Assembly (NCBI GenBank): GCA_963807385.1
Contig: CAWEBQ010000003.1
Span: 496,001 to 560,000 of the forward strand
From: JBDTSW01 sp963807385
Lineage (GTDB): Bacteria > Actinomycetota > Thermoleophilia > Solirubrobacterales > 70-9
Length of the DNA stretch: 64,000 bases
Direction of reading: 5' to 3'
Shown here in pieces: positions 41,801 through 51,685 of this stretch (its first letter is position 1; each line of letters starts with the position of its first letter). Made by a program: the position numbers and the translations under genes. The notes under the pieces are model-generated. The model worked only from the letters and a program-made list of their open reading frames with translations, searched no databases and had not been told where the DNA came from.

Positions 41801-43224
41801 ACGAGGCCGCCTACACGCAGCCGCAGCAGGCCGCGCTGATCAAGGGTCACAGCCCGGTCGCGGAGCTCTATGCGGCGCAGCTCGAAAAGGAGGGGGTCGT
41901 AACCGCCGCCGAGGTCGAGGCTTTCGATACCGAGCACCGCGAGGAGCTTTCGGGGATCCTCAAGGAGCTGCGGGCGAAGATGGAGGCCGGGGACTACGAG
42001 GATCCCAGCTCCACGGCGGTCGGCACCGGCGAGCTGGACCGGACGAAGAGCCCGGAGGTTGACACCGCGGTCTCGGAGAAGCGCATCCGCTCGCTCAACG
42101 AGGGGCTGTTGAAGGTGCCGGACAGCTTCACCATCCATCGCAAGCTGCGCAAGAACCTGATGAAACGCCTCGACAGCCTCGAGGCCGGCCCGATCGACTA
42201 CGGCCACGCCGAGGGGCTCGCGTTCGCGTCACTGCTCACGGAGGGCACACACATCCGTCTCACCGGTCAGGACGTCGAGCGAGGCACCTTCTCGCACCGG
42301 CACCTCGTGCTCCACGACGAGAAGACGGGCCTCGAGTACGCGCCGATCCAGAACCTCTCCGGCGCCCTGGCCCCGATGGAGATCCACAACAGCCCGCTCT
42401 CGGAGGCGGCCTGCCTGGGCTTCGAGTACGGCTACTCGGCGGCCTCGCCCGAGAGCCTGATCCTGTGGGAGGCGCAGTTCGGCGACTTCGCCAACTCGGC
42501 CCAGGTGATCATCGACTCCTTCATCGCCGCGGGCGAGTCCAAGTGGGGCCAGACCACCCGGCTCACGCTGCTGCTGCCGCACGGGTACGAGGGCTCCGGC
42601 CCGGAGCACTCGAGCGCGCGGATCGAGCGGTTCATCGCCCTCTCCGCCGAGGGGAACATCCGCCTCGCGAACCCAACCACGGCGGCCCAGTACTTCCACC
42701 TGATCCGCCGCCAGGCGCGGATCGCGAAGCCCCGGCCGCTGGTCGTGTTCACGCCCAAGGGCCTGCTGCGCCTCCCCCATGCCGCCTCGGCCCTCCAGGA
42801 GCTGACGACCGGCTCGTTCCAATTCGTGCTCGACGACCCCGGCGCCGGGGACCGCAAGGAGGAGATCCGGCGCCTCGTTCTGTGCTCGGGCAAGGTCTAC
42901 TACGACATGGAGCAGCACGAGCGCCGCGAGTCGGCGTCCACCGTGGCGATCGCCCGGGTCGAGCTGCTCTACCCGTTCGCGAAGGCGCAGCTCACCGAGC
43001 TCGTGAACTCCTACCCGAACCTCGAGGAGATCGTCTGGGTTCAGGAGGAGCCACAGAACATGGGCGCGTTCAAGGTCATGCACCGGCGCCTTCCGGAGCT
43101 GCTGGGCGAGGGGGTCTCGTTCCGCTACGTGGGACGCCCGCAGCGCGCGAGCCCGAGCGAGGGCTACCCGGCAGCGCACCGCCTCGAGCAGGAGCGGATC
43201 GTGCTCACCGCCCTCACCGGCTAG
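38890..43224 (+). CDS. kgd: all-in-one 2-oxoglutarate dehydrogenase: two lipoyl domains, E3-binding domain, E2 core and E1
   Basis: A 1444-residue fusion. Lipoyl domain 1 is at residues 3-80 (K46 in STDKVDAEV) and lipoyl domain 2 at about 133-207 (K173, same motif). A peripheral-subunit-binding domain is at about 236-272 (VSPVARRMAAERGIDIGAI). The E2 acyltransferase core is at about 290-520 (catalytic H506 in STYDHRVIQG), and a complete E1o at about 572-1444 (MAHRGRLSVLANNLG, GDAAFPAQGVV, RRYGHNESDE, the C-terminal WVQEEPQNMGAF). Mycobacterial Kgd and corynebacterial OdhA have the E2 core plus E1 but no lipoyl domain and borrow it from another E2. This protein carries its own two and also an E3 docking site. 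The ATG has TAGACT 11 nt upstream. Confidence 0.93.
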   Translation: MADGVVEIQMPQMGESVTEGIVLEWHKSEGEFVEEGETVVEVSTDKVDAEVPAPASGVIAKIMAQVDDTVAVGQVLAQLDPDGSGNGAEAPASEEEIPPGLREEGTGEGDADLGDAEIPAESATPGEEPGEAVVIAMPEMGESVTEGTVLEWHTAEGDSVAEGDTVVEVSTDKVDAEVPAPASGTITKLLVQPDDVVAIGQPLAEMSAGAAPSGGGGGAPATASAGTQAAPATPAPAADVKVSPVARRMAAERGIDIGAIQGSGEGGKVVKADVEAAANGAGATEPAAPTAAVGEERALRGPAAMLAKAMDESRAIPTATSFRTVPVDTLDAKRKALNGVLKERGMKISFTHLVAWAIIKATEEFPVMGRTFAERDGKPFVIEPGGISLGIAVDVERKGQRSLMVPAIKGAGGLDFKGFHSYYEDLITKTRENKLTADDFQGANITLTNPGGIGTIASVPRLMTGQGTIIATGSIAYPVEWAHSPADKIKSLGISKVMTMTSTYDHRVIQGAESGSFLRRIDQLLQGEDSFYEGVAESLEVTPSVVSNAYAASASAPPLTTGPPTPSPAAAGQPDEELLQAVQAATSLLKAYRTHGHLAAKVNPLGKDPKGDPALEPENLNLTPELMSRIPARILRIGVEGETLLEALPRMRTAYCGTIAYQIEHLSSHQQRMWLREQIETGAHRTPLTDAEKKQLRNRLAQVYGFERFIQKAYLGQKVFSIEGLDAVVPMIDELVDLAQRGGADEVVIGMAHRGRLSVLANNLGRSVESILAEFEGAKALEQVKAIAALPSAGTGDVKYHHGAEGVVTTTDGEQIKVRLYPNPSHLEFVDPVVTGGARATQTEHSGPRLHHNPSVAVPLLLHGDAAFPAQGVVAETLNLQALNGYSTGGTIHLITDNQVGFTTDPEEGRSTPYAGDMAKGFNVPIIHVNADDVEACVAAIRLAMAYRERWGRDVVIDLIGYRRYGHNESDEAAYTQPQQAALIKGHSPVAELYAAQLEKEGVVTAAEVEAFDTEHREELSGILKELRAKMEAGDYEDPSSTAVGTGELDRTKSPEVDTAVSEKRIRSLNEGLLKVPDSFTIHRKLRKNLMKRLDSLEAGPIDYGHAEGLAFASLLTEGTHIRLTGQDVERGTFSHRHLVLHDEKTGLEYAPIQNLSGALAPMEIHNSPLSEAACLGFEYGYSAASPESLILWEAQFGDFANSAQVIIDSFIAAGESKWGQTTRLTLLLPHGYEGSGPEHSSARIERFIALSAEGNIRLANPTTAAQYFHLIRRQARIAKPRPLVVFTPKGLLRLPHAASALQELTTGSFQFVLDDPGAGDRKEEIRRLVLCSGKVYYDMEQHERRESASTVAIARVELLYPFAKAQLTELVNSYPNLEEIVWVQEEPQNMGAFKVMHRRLPELLGEGVSFRYVGRPQRASPSEGYPAAHRLEQERIVLTALTG

Positions 43225-43449
43225 CCAGACGGCCGCGCGCGGGCCGGCCCCGCCCCGGAGGAGGGCGAAGCCGGCTCAACCCTGCACCCGGAGGATGGCT
43301 CGGAGGCCCTCAGGCCCGCGCCGGGACGCCCGTCGAAGCCGCAAGCCGAAGGGAGCTCACCGCGCTGGGACCGAGCGTGCGCCGGGCCCTACGGACCGCC
43401 AGCAGCTCTCGCGCCGACCGTCCGGGACTCGTCCTCGCTGAACCACTCA

Positions 43450-44190
43450 TGGACGGCATTCTTCTGCCGCGCTCACGCCCCAGCCATGTCCAGGTGTCCA
43501 GACATCGGGCGCGCCGAACCCTCCAGAGGGCCGAATGCCCAGGTCGCTCGGCCTTGGAGCGGACGTCGGCCGGCGGCGCGAAGCGCTCCAGGAGCGCGCG
43601 CACCGCCTTCGCGCCACGGCGCCCGTTGCCTCTCGCCAGCTGCTCCCAGAGGTCCTCCACCCTGACCAGGCGACGAGCCTGGGCCGCGGCGACGGCATGC
43701 TCGAGCGTCTCGGCGTCCTCCCGGCCCGCGAGGTCGAGGAGAGTCCTGGCGGGGCTGGTGAGCGGGAGCCAGCCGAGGAGCGTGATGTCGTCGGGGTCGA
43801 GGCGGCGGGTCCGGGCGACTCGAACGCCTCACCCGTACCGCGGGGCGTGGTCGTCGTGACCCAGATCGTCGCGTTCGCTGGGTAGGAGAAGAAGCCGTGC
43901 ATGCGCGCAGCGCTTCGGTGACTGACGAGCGCACCGGGGCCGCAGGCGAGGCTCGCGGCCAGTTCGCGGCCCCACTCAACCTCGGCACGGTGCGCCACGC
44001 GGTACACGCCGTGCTCTGGGAGGAGGAGGCCACTCCGTACGCGCCGACCGATCACGTCGCGCGATACACCGGCGGCCAGGAGCTGTCGCCCAGCGACGTG
44101 CCCGCCCTGGCGCGTGGCGAACCACTCCAAGGCCGTGGCGAGCCCGGCTGTGTTGGATCGTTTGCCGATATCGCATACAACCCCGCGCAC
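43450..44190 (-). pseudogene. degraded AbiEi-type antitoxin-domain / DUF559-like gene
   Basis: The N-terminal part in one frame (ALEWFATRQGGHVAGRQLLAAG...GLLLPEHGVYRVAHRAEVEW...ACGPGALVSHRSAARMHG) has the AbiEi-like winged-helix domain. Near 43838 the similarity moves to another frame (GVRVARTRRLDPDDITLLGWLPLTSPARTLLDLAGRED... VRVEDLWEQLARGNGRRGAKAVRALLERF). After about 43580 the expected C-terminal nuclease-like part is unrecognisable. There are therefore at least one frameshift and a lost 3' end. The start is unclear (GTG or TTG between 44135 and 44190). Such genes are abundant and often broken in Solirubrobacterales-type genomes. The interval 43225-43450 after the 2-oxoglutarate dehydrogenase stop holds only remnants. 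Confidence 0.65.
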
Positions 44191-44208
44191 CGTGCGGCCA
44201 CCCCCCGC

Positions 44209-44214
44209 TAGCCT
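44209..44214 (+). promoter_or_regulatory. -10 element TAGCCT, leaderless start
   Basis: TAGCCT lies 6 nt before the ATG at 44221. Confidence 0.5.
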
Positions 44215-44220
44215 CAACGC

Positions 44221-44535
44221 ATGGAGGCGCGTGAGGTCCTCAGGACCCCCAAGCCCGGGCGGCTCTACCCGTGGGTGAAACGGGCCTCTTGGTTCGAGCT
44301 GGGGCTGTTCGCGGCGCTGGTCGTGTTCTGGCTCGCGCCGGGGTTCGAGACCGAGACGATGGTGTTCGGCTGGGCACACGGGCTCGGCTTCATCTGCCTG
44401 GCGATCCTGGTCTGGATCGCAGTGATCCGCCACGAGGCCGGGTACTCGCTGCTGGCGGCGACGATGACGCCGGTCGGCCCGGTCGGCAGCGTGATCGCGA
44501 TCTCCTACCAAGAGCGCAAGCGCCCGGCGGCGTGA
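44221..44535 (+). CDS. DUF3817-like small integral membrane protein
   Basis: A 104-residue protein with three hydrophobic helices (ELGLFAALVVFWLAPGF, GWAHGLGFICLAILVWIAVI, LLAATMTPVGPVGSVIAI). The GWAHG block in the second helix and the overall length match the actinobacterial DUF3817 family. Leaderless start after TAGCCT. The stop overlaps the GTG start of the next gene (GTGA), so the two are coupled. Function unknown. Confidence 0.75.
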   Translation: MEAREVLRTPKPGRLYPWVKRASWFELGLFAALVVFWLAPGFETETMVFGWAHGLGFICLAILVWIAVIRHEAGYSLLAATMTPVGPVGSVIAISYQERKRPAA

Positions 44536-45635
44536 CGCCGGCCGACGACCGGGCCGGGGAGCTCGTGCGCCTCGCGCGCGCCCGCGCCGCCCGCCAGCTC
44601 CTGCACCGCCCTCGCACGCATCGCCACCCGGCCGATGTGCTTCGCGCCATCGCCGGCGCGCAGTCCCAGGACGCGCCTGCGGGGCGGCTCGCTTTGCGCT
44701 CGAGGCACCCGACGCTGACCGCCACCGACGTCGAGAGAGCGCGGACCGAGGAACGCTCGATCATCCGCCTCTGGGCGATGCGGAACACCGTCCACCTGAT
44801 CGCCACCGAGGACCTCCCGTTCATCCGGCCCCTGTTCGCGCCGCTGATGGCTGCGTTCAACCGTCGCCGCCTCGCCCACTTCGGCGTCGACGCCGCCGCC
44901 CAGGACCGGACGCTCGCCCTGATCGCGAGCGAGTTGGACCGCCACGGCGAACTGACCCGGACGGCGCTCGCCGAGCGCATCGAGCGAGCCGGCACCGTCG
45001 TGGACGCCAGCCGGCGGGCCCACGTCTTCGCCCTGGCCGTATCCACCGGAGTGGCGTGCCTGGGCCCGAGCGACGGCGCTGCCACCCGGCTCGTCGCCAC
45101 GGGCGATTGGCTCACGCGCGATCAGCCCGACCTCAACCGCGACGCCGCCCTGGCGGAGCTCGCCCGGCGGTACTTCACCGCCTTCGCGCCGGCGAGCGAG
45201 GCCGACTTCGCCGGGTGGGCCGGGCTGCCGCTGAGAGATGTCCGAGCCGGCATCGCGGCGATCGCCGCGGAGCTTCGCGAGGTGCGGGTACTCGGCTCGC
45301 GGGCCTGGCAGCCCAAGGGCCGCGCGCCGCGGCAGGTCGCGCCGGACCTCGTCCGCCTCCTGCCCGCCTTCGACACCTACCTGATGGGACACCGCCGGCG
45401 AGAGTTCATCGCCCCGGTGGAGAGCTGGGCCGAGATCAGCCCGGGCGGCGGGATCCTCTGGCCGACGATCACACGGGGCGGGACCGCGGTCGGCGCCTGG
45501 CGGCTGAAGCGGCCCGGCGGAAGGCTCGAGACCGAGCTGCTCCCGTTCGGCATGCTCGATCGACCGACGGCCGCGGCCGTCGGTCGGGAGCTCGTGGACG
45601 TCGCGCGCTTCGAGGCCGCCGGGCGGGCGTCCTGA
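44532..45635 (+). CDS. winged helix DNA-binding domain-containing protein (HTH_42 / DUF1006 type)
   Basis: A 367-residue protein of the family represented by E. coli YcaQ. Visible features are LRAIAGAQSQDAPAGRLALRSR, RLWAMRNTVHLIATEDLPFI, the later LRREVRVLGSRAW type block (ELREVRVLGSRAWQPKG) and LLPAFDTYLMGHRRREFI near residue 285. YcaQ-like proteins are HTH proteins linked to DNA glycosylase activity on crosslinks; the actinobacterial members are not well defined. The start is the GTG overlapping the DUF3817 stop. Confidence 0.8.
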   Translation: MTPADDRAGELVRLARARAARQLLHRPRTHRHPADVLRAIAGAQSQDAPAGRLALRSRHPTLTATDVERARTEERSIIRLWAMRNTVHLIATEDLPFIRPLFAPLMAAFNRRRLAHFGVDAAAQDRTLALIASELDRHGELTRTALAERIERAGTVVDASRRAHVFALAVSTGVACLGPSDGAATRLVATGDWLTRDQPDLNRDAALAELARRYFTAFAPASEADFAGWAGLPLRDVRAGIAAIAAELREVRVLGSRAWQPKGRAPRQVAPDLVRLLPAFDTYLMGHRRREFIAPVESWAEISPGGGILWPTITRGGTAVGAWRLKRPGGRLETELLPFGMLDRPTAAAVGRELVDVARFEAAGRAS

Positions 45636-45665
45636 ACCTGCATCAGCCGGATCTCGAATCCCCTA

Positions 45666-45695
45666 TTGACACGGGCACCCCGGATGGATAAGAAT
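45666..45695 (+). promoter_or_regulatory. orphan near-consensus sigma-70 promoter
   Basis: TTGACA (45666-45671), a 17-nt spacer, then TAAGAAT (45689-45695). It is the best -35/-10 pair in the window, but no recognisable gene follows in the + direction. Confidence 0.55.
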
Positions 45696-45894
45696 GGGAC
45701 CAACCCGCAACAACATCCGGGTGCAGGGATCAAGAGCAGGGGGATTTCGAGACTCGTCCCCGGCCAGTCCCGCCTCCGGGGACGATCGCGTCGGCATCCC
45801 TCCCTGGCTACCGACGCGCAGGCGTGGCGCGGGCCGTGTGGACCCCCTGCCTCCCGCGGCCCCGCCTCGCCATTCCTTCACACGGCCGGGCTAG

Positions 45895-46212
45895 ACGGCG
45901 TCCAGCGGGGGTCGGCGCGCTCACCTTCAGATCGCCGCCCGGGAATGTCCCCTGCACGATCGCACCGCCGCCGCTGACCTTGTACCCGGCCTGGCAGCGG
46001 GTGGTCTTGCTCTCCGTGGCCCCCGCCGCGACTGGCTTCGTCCTCTGCTCGTAGACGATCCGGTCGGCGGCGTTGCCGCCAACGCATGCTGCGACCCCGC
46101 TGATCGGAGTGGCGTCGGGACCCATGACCAGGCCGTACCAGCCGGTTGTGGCGATCGTTCCGCTGAGGTAGGCACCGGTTGATGCGTAGACGCCACCGCC
46201 GCCGCGCCACTA
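45895..46212 (-). pseudogene. fragment of a secreted repeat protein
   Basis: In one minus-strand frame the translation reads GGGVYASTGAYLSGTIATTGWYGLVMGPDATPIS (split here by family pattern), then VAACVGGNAADRIVYEQRTK and TTRCQAGYKVSGGGAIVQGTF. Cys-x-x-GYKVSGGGA repeats are typical of long secreted actinobacterial proteins. An in-frame stop precedes the fragment near 46212 and the downstream part loses similarity at about 45895, so both ends are missing. Confidence 0.5.
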
Positions 46213-46266
46213 AGCGCAATCAGCGGCGCCCGCGACCTGGCCCTTGCTGGTGTGATCCCATGGCGG

Positions 46267-46773
46267 TCACTGCGTCGCGGCGCCATCGAGCGCGTGCGCG
46301 AATGGCGGCGGTCCCAGCAGCTCGATCGAGTCCGACCGTTCGGCGGCGGCACGCAGGCGCGTGAAGTCGGCGGGGCGTTCTGCGTCGGCCTCAGTGTGTA
46401 TGGGGTCGCTGGCGTCGCGGAAGAAAGCCTCCCCGTCGCCGGGCGCCACGAACGCCAGCACGTGCGCGGTCTCGGAGGTGACCAGGAACGCGTGCGGGAC
46501 GCCCCGGGGCAGGACGACGACACTGCGGGCGCCGACCTCATGCTCCTCGCCATCGACGTGGAGGAGGATCTCGCCCTCGAAGATGTAGATGGCCTCGTCG
46601 GTATTGGGATGGAGGTGGAGCGGCGTGGTCTTGCCGCGAACCATGTGGTCCTCCCAGAGCGCGAACGTGCCGCCCGTCTCCTCGGCGGTCGCCTTCATCG
46701 TGAAGACGCCGCCCCCGGCGAACCAGAGTCTCTCGCCCTCGTCCCTCCGGCGAATGATCGCGGTTGCTCCCAT
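46267..46773 (-). CDS. cupin domain protein
   Basis: A 168-residue single-cupin protein. Cupin motif 1 is TPLHLHPNTDEAIYIFEGEI (metal His, His, Glu) and motif 2 is LPRGVPHAFLV (His). A C-terminal extension of about 55 residues has no clear similarity. The ATG has a strong GGAGGAGGG ribosome site. It is divergent from a TetR regulator with a dyad between them, so it is probably TetR-controlled. Enzymatic or sugar-binding roles are both possible. Confidence 0.82.
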   Translation of the reverse strand: MGATAIIRRRDEGERLWFAGGGVFTMKATAEETGGTFALWEDHMVRGKTTPLHLHPNTDEAIYIFEGEILLHVDGEEHEVGARSVVVLPRGVPHAFLVTSETAHVLAFVAPGDGEAFFRDASDPIHTEADAERPADFTRLRAAAERSDSIELLGPPPFAHALDGAATQ

Positions 46774-46819
46774 CGTTTGCCCTCCTCCCTCTCGGCTTTT
46801 CGTCCGTCGCTATCGGTTA

Positions 46820-46839
46820 GATGGGACGTAGATCCCATC
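46820..46839. promoter_or_regulatory. candidate TetR operator
   Basis: GATGGGA-N6-TCCCATC is a perfect 7-bp inverted repeat between the divergent cupin and TetR genes. A near-leaderless -10, TACCAT (46853-46858), lies 7 nt before the TetR ATG. Confidence 0.5.
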
Positions 46840-46865
46840 ATGGGCATTACGGTACCATAATCGTC

Positions 46866-47462
46866 ATGAGCGCGCAGCCCTACGAATCCACCGGCCGCGT
46901 CCAGCAGAAGACGCGCACGCGGCTGGCTCTGCTCGAAGCGGCGCGCGCCCTCCTGGCTGAGGAGGCCACGCCGACCGTCGAGGAGGCCGCCCAGCGGGCC
47001 GGCATCTCGCGCACGACGGCCTACCGCTACTTCCGCAACCGCCGCGAGCTCCTCGCCGCCACCTACCCGATGATCGAGCTCCCGTCCCTGCTGGGGGATG
47101 ACGCCTCGGCCGATCCCGAGGATCGGCTCGACGCGGTGACCGAGCAGCTGGGCCGGCTCCTGCTCGAGCACGAGCCCGTGTTGCGAACCCAGCTCCGGTT
47201 TTCCCTCGACACCGACGACGAAGAGCGCCTCCCGCTTCGCCGGGGGCGCGCCGTCATGTGGATCGAGGAAGCGCTCTCCCCCCTTCACGACCGGATGTCG
47301 CAGCGGGAGGTCCACGACCTTGCGATCGCGATCCGGGCCGCGGTCGGGATCGAGCCGCTCGTTTGGCTCACCGACATCGCCGGGCTCTCGGGGGACCGAG
47401 CGGTCGAGGTGATGCGCTCGACCGCCCGCGCCCTCCTCCATGAGGCGCAGTCCGCCCACTAG
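46866..47462 (+). CDS. TetR-family transcriptional regulator
   Basis: A 198-residue regulator. The N-terminal HTH reads RLALLEAARALLAEEATPTVEEAAQRAGISRTTAYRYFRNRRELLAATYP (quoted in part by position: about residues 18-65). The C-terminal ligand domain is all-helical. The ATG at 46866 is chosen because the frame upstream lies in the operator region. The divergent cupin gene is the likely target. It also converges on aconitase; in Corynebacterium the TetR protein AcnR controls acn, but there it is in the acn operon, so that link is weak here. Confidence 0.86.
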   Translation: MSAQPYESTGRVQQKTRTRLALLEAARALLAEEATPTVEEAAQRAGISRTTAYRYFRNRRELLAATYPMIELPSLLGDDASADPEDRLDAVTEQLGRLLLEHEPVLRTQLRFSLDTDDEERLPLRRGRAVMWIEEALSPLHDRMSQREVHDLAIAIRAAVGIEPLVWLTDIAGLSGDRAVEVMRSTARALLHEAQSAH

Positions 47463-47498
47463 AGCGTCCTAGCCCGAGGATGTGAAGAGCCGGCGGAG

Positions 47499-50297
<2,799 letters not shown>

Positions 50298-50303
50298 GGG
50301 CTC

Positions 50304-50309
50304 AGGCTA
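50304..50309 (-). promoter_or_regulatory. -10 element TAGCCT of acnA, leaderless start
   Basis: On the minus strand TAGCCT lies exactly 6 nt before the acnA ATG at 50297. Confidence 0.5.
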
Positions 50310-50337
50310 CCCCCTGGGCGGAGCGCCCATCCTGTCG

Positions 50338-51132
50338 TCAGCGCTTGTCGGTCTGCTTGGACGCGAGCTCCTCGGCGACCTTCACGCCGTGCCCGCGCTG
50401 AGCCACGGCGGCGATGGCCGGCACGACGTGGCCGGCGTGGCTCATGACCCGCTGGCGCAGAGGGGCGACCACCACCTCGGCCTTGTCCTTCGTGATCGCG
50501 CGGATCACGCCGGTGCCGACGTCGGCGGGGCTCGAGGTGCCCATCCCCGCCGGGGCATCCATCCCCGCGTCCGCGAACATCCCGGCATCCCGGATGAACC
50601 CGGGGAGCACCACCGAGACGCCGACGCCGCCTCCGTGTAGATCCTGCCGGAGGGCCAGCGCGAATCCGCGAAGCCCGAACTTGGTTGCGTTGTACATGGA
50701 GCTGCGCGGCGACGGAACCTTGCCGGCGAGAGACGACACGTAAACGCAGTGCCCGCCGCCTCGCTCCAGCATCCCTGGGAGCAGCGCATGCGTCATCCGG
50801 ACCGGGGCCTCGAGGTTGACGTTGAAAGCACGAGTGATCTCCTCCCCGCTGAAGGCGGTGAGGAGACCGGTGCCCGGCAGGCCGGCGTTGGCGACCAGTA
50901 CGTCCACATCGCCGGCCTCGGCCGCGAGCCGCTCGGGGGAGCCGTACTCGGCCAGGTCACAGACGATCCTGCGATGCTCACCAGGCAGCGAGTCCGCCAG
51001 CTCGTCGAGGTCCTCCGGCTTGCGTGAGCTCAGGATCACAGCCGCGCCCGCATCCGCGAGCGCGGAGGCGATCGCGCGCCCGAGGCCGCCGGTCGCGCCA
51101 GTCAAGAGCACGTTCTTGCCGGCAAGCTCCAC
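50338..51132 (-). CDS. short-chain dehydrogenase/reductase
   Basis: A 264-residue classical SDR. The cofactor loop is LLTGATGGLGRAIASAL, followed by DVDVLVANAGLPG and the catalytic VYVSSLAG / SMYNATKFGLRG (Ser, Tyr, Lys). A glycine/methionine-rich segment near residue 200 (DAGMFADAGMDAPAGMG) replaces the usual substrate loop. The GTG start has TAGGTT 6 nt upstream and no Shine-Dalgarno sequence. Substrate unknown. It is upstream of acnA in the same direction but probably separately transcribed. Confidence 0.86.
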   Translation of the reverse strand: MELAGKNVLLTGATGGLGRAIASALADAGAAVILSSRKPEDLDELADSLPGEHRRIVCDLAEYGSPERLAAEAGDVDVLVANAGLPGTGLLTAFSGEEITRAFNVNLEAPVRMTHALLPGMLERGGGHCVYVSSLAGKVPSPRSSMYNATKFGLRGFALALRQDLHGGGVGVSVVLPGFIRDAGMFADAGMDAPAGMGTSSPADVGTGVIRAITKDKAEVVVAPLRQRVMSHAGHVVPAIAAVAQRGHGVKVAEELASKQTDKR

Positions 51133-51138
51133 GCACCC

Positions 51139-51157
51139 AACCTACTAGGACTAGGGT
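51139..51157. promoter_or_regulatory. divergent leaderless -10 elements
   Basis: On the minus strand TAGGTT (51139-51144) lies 6 nt before the GTG at 51132. On the plus strand TAGGGT (51152-51157) lies 8 nt before the ATG at 51166. Only 33 bp separate the two genes. Confidence 0.5.
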
Positions 51158-51165
51158 GTTCGGCA

Positions 51166-51453
51166 ATGAAGCTCTATGTCTGCTGGGGAACGTTCCAGAC
51201 GCCAAGGTCCGGAGGACACCCCTGTCACAACGCCTGCGAGGCGCTCAGGATGGCGGGGCATGACCCCGAGGTGGTGAAGGTCCACGGGCTCGGGGTCGGG
51301 CCGAGCCTGTTCCAGGTAACGACCGCAGGACGACGGGAGGTCGAGGAGCTGACCGGCAGCCCCACAGTGCCCGTACTCCTCACCGACTCCGGAGAAGCGA
51401 TCTCCGAGTCGGAGCGGATCATCGAGTGGGCCGAGGCCAACCCCGCTTCGTAG
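51166..51453 (+). CDS. glutaredoxin / GST N-domain-like protein
   Basis: A 95-residue thioredoxin-fold protein. It starts KLYVCWGTFQTPRSGGHPCHNACEALR, with a single-Cys HPC site where glutaredoxins have CPYC, and continues with LTGSPTVPVLLTDSG (cis-Pro loop) and EAISESERIIEWAEA as in GST N-terminal domains. It may bind or reduce a low-molecular-weight thiol; the partner is unknown. Confidence 0.75.
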   Translation: MKLYVCWGTFQTPRSGGHPCHNACEALRMAGHDPEVVKVHGLGVGPSLFQVTTAGRREVEELTGSPTVPVLLTDSGEAISESERIIEWAEANPAS

Positions 51454-51485
51454 GCAGGGCGCAGGCACGAGCTCGGCGCTTTTGT

Positions 51486-51524
51486 TAGCGGTTGCTTGCA
51501 AATGTCCTACCCAACCGCTAGGAT
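51486..51524 (+). promoter_or_regulatory. promoter bracketed by a 9-bp inverted repeat
   Basis: TTGCAA (51496-51501), 17 nt, then TAGGAT (51519-51524) form the promoter of the riboswitch transcript. TAGCGGTTG (51486-51494) and CAACCGCTA (51512-51520) are a perfect inverted repeat with 17-nt spacing that encloses the -35 and overlaps the -10. Confidence 0.55.
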
Positions 51525-51530
51525 GCCGCA

Positions 51531-51665
51531 AGTCCGTAAACGGTAAAGCCGAGTCTCGGGGCACGAATAGCCATCGGGAGCGGGGGAACCAATCAGTTGG
51601 GGCGAGCTCACCCTCAGTGAGGGCGCGACTCCTTTAGCGCCAGCCCGTCAGCTAACCCCGTAGGC
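51531..51665 (+). ncRNA. c-di-AMP (ydaO/yuaA) riboswitch
   Basis: The leader contains GGTAAAGCCGAGTC, GGGGGAACCAATCAGTTGGGG and, just before the gene, CCGTCAGCTAACCCCGTAGGC, which are the conserved segments of actinobacterial ydaO riboswitches in the right order and spacing (second segment given by key parts). This class binds cyclic di-AMP and commonly controls peptidoglycan hydrolases in actinobacteria, which is exactly the gene that follows. Confidence 0.85.
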
Positions 51666-51685
51666 AGATGAAGGAGAGCCGAATC

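Larger units (their letters stand above)
45636..46266. other. decayed region with no intact gene
   Basis: This 630-bp stretch holds one strong promoter-like sequence (45666-45695), a GTCCCCGG/CCGGGGAC stem at about 45757-45784 and a fragment of a secreted-protein gene on the minus strand. No open frame here looks like a real protein. Confidence 0.6.
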
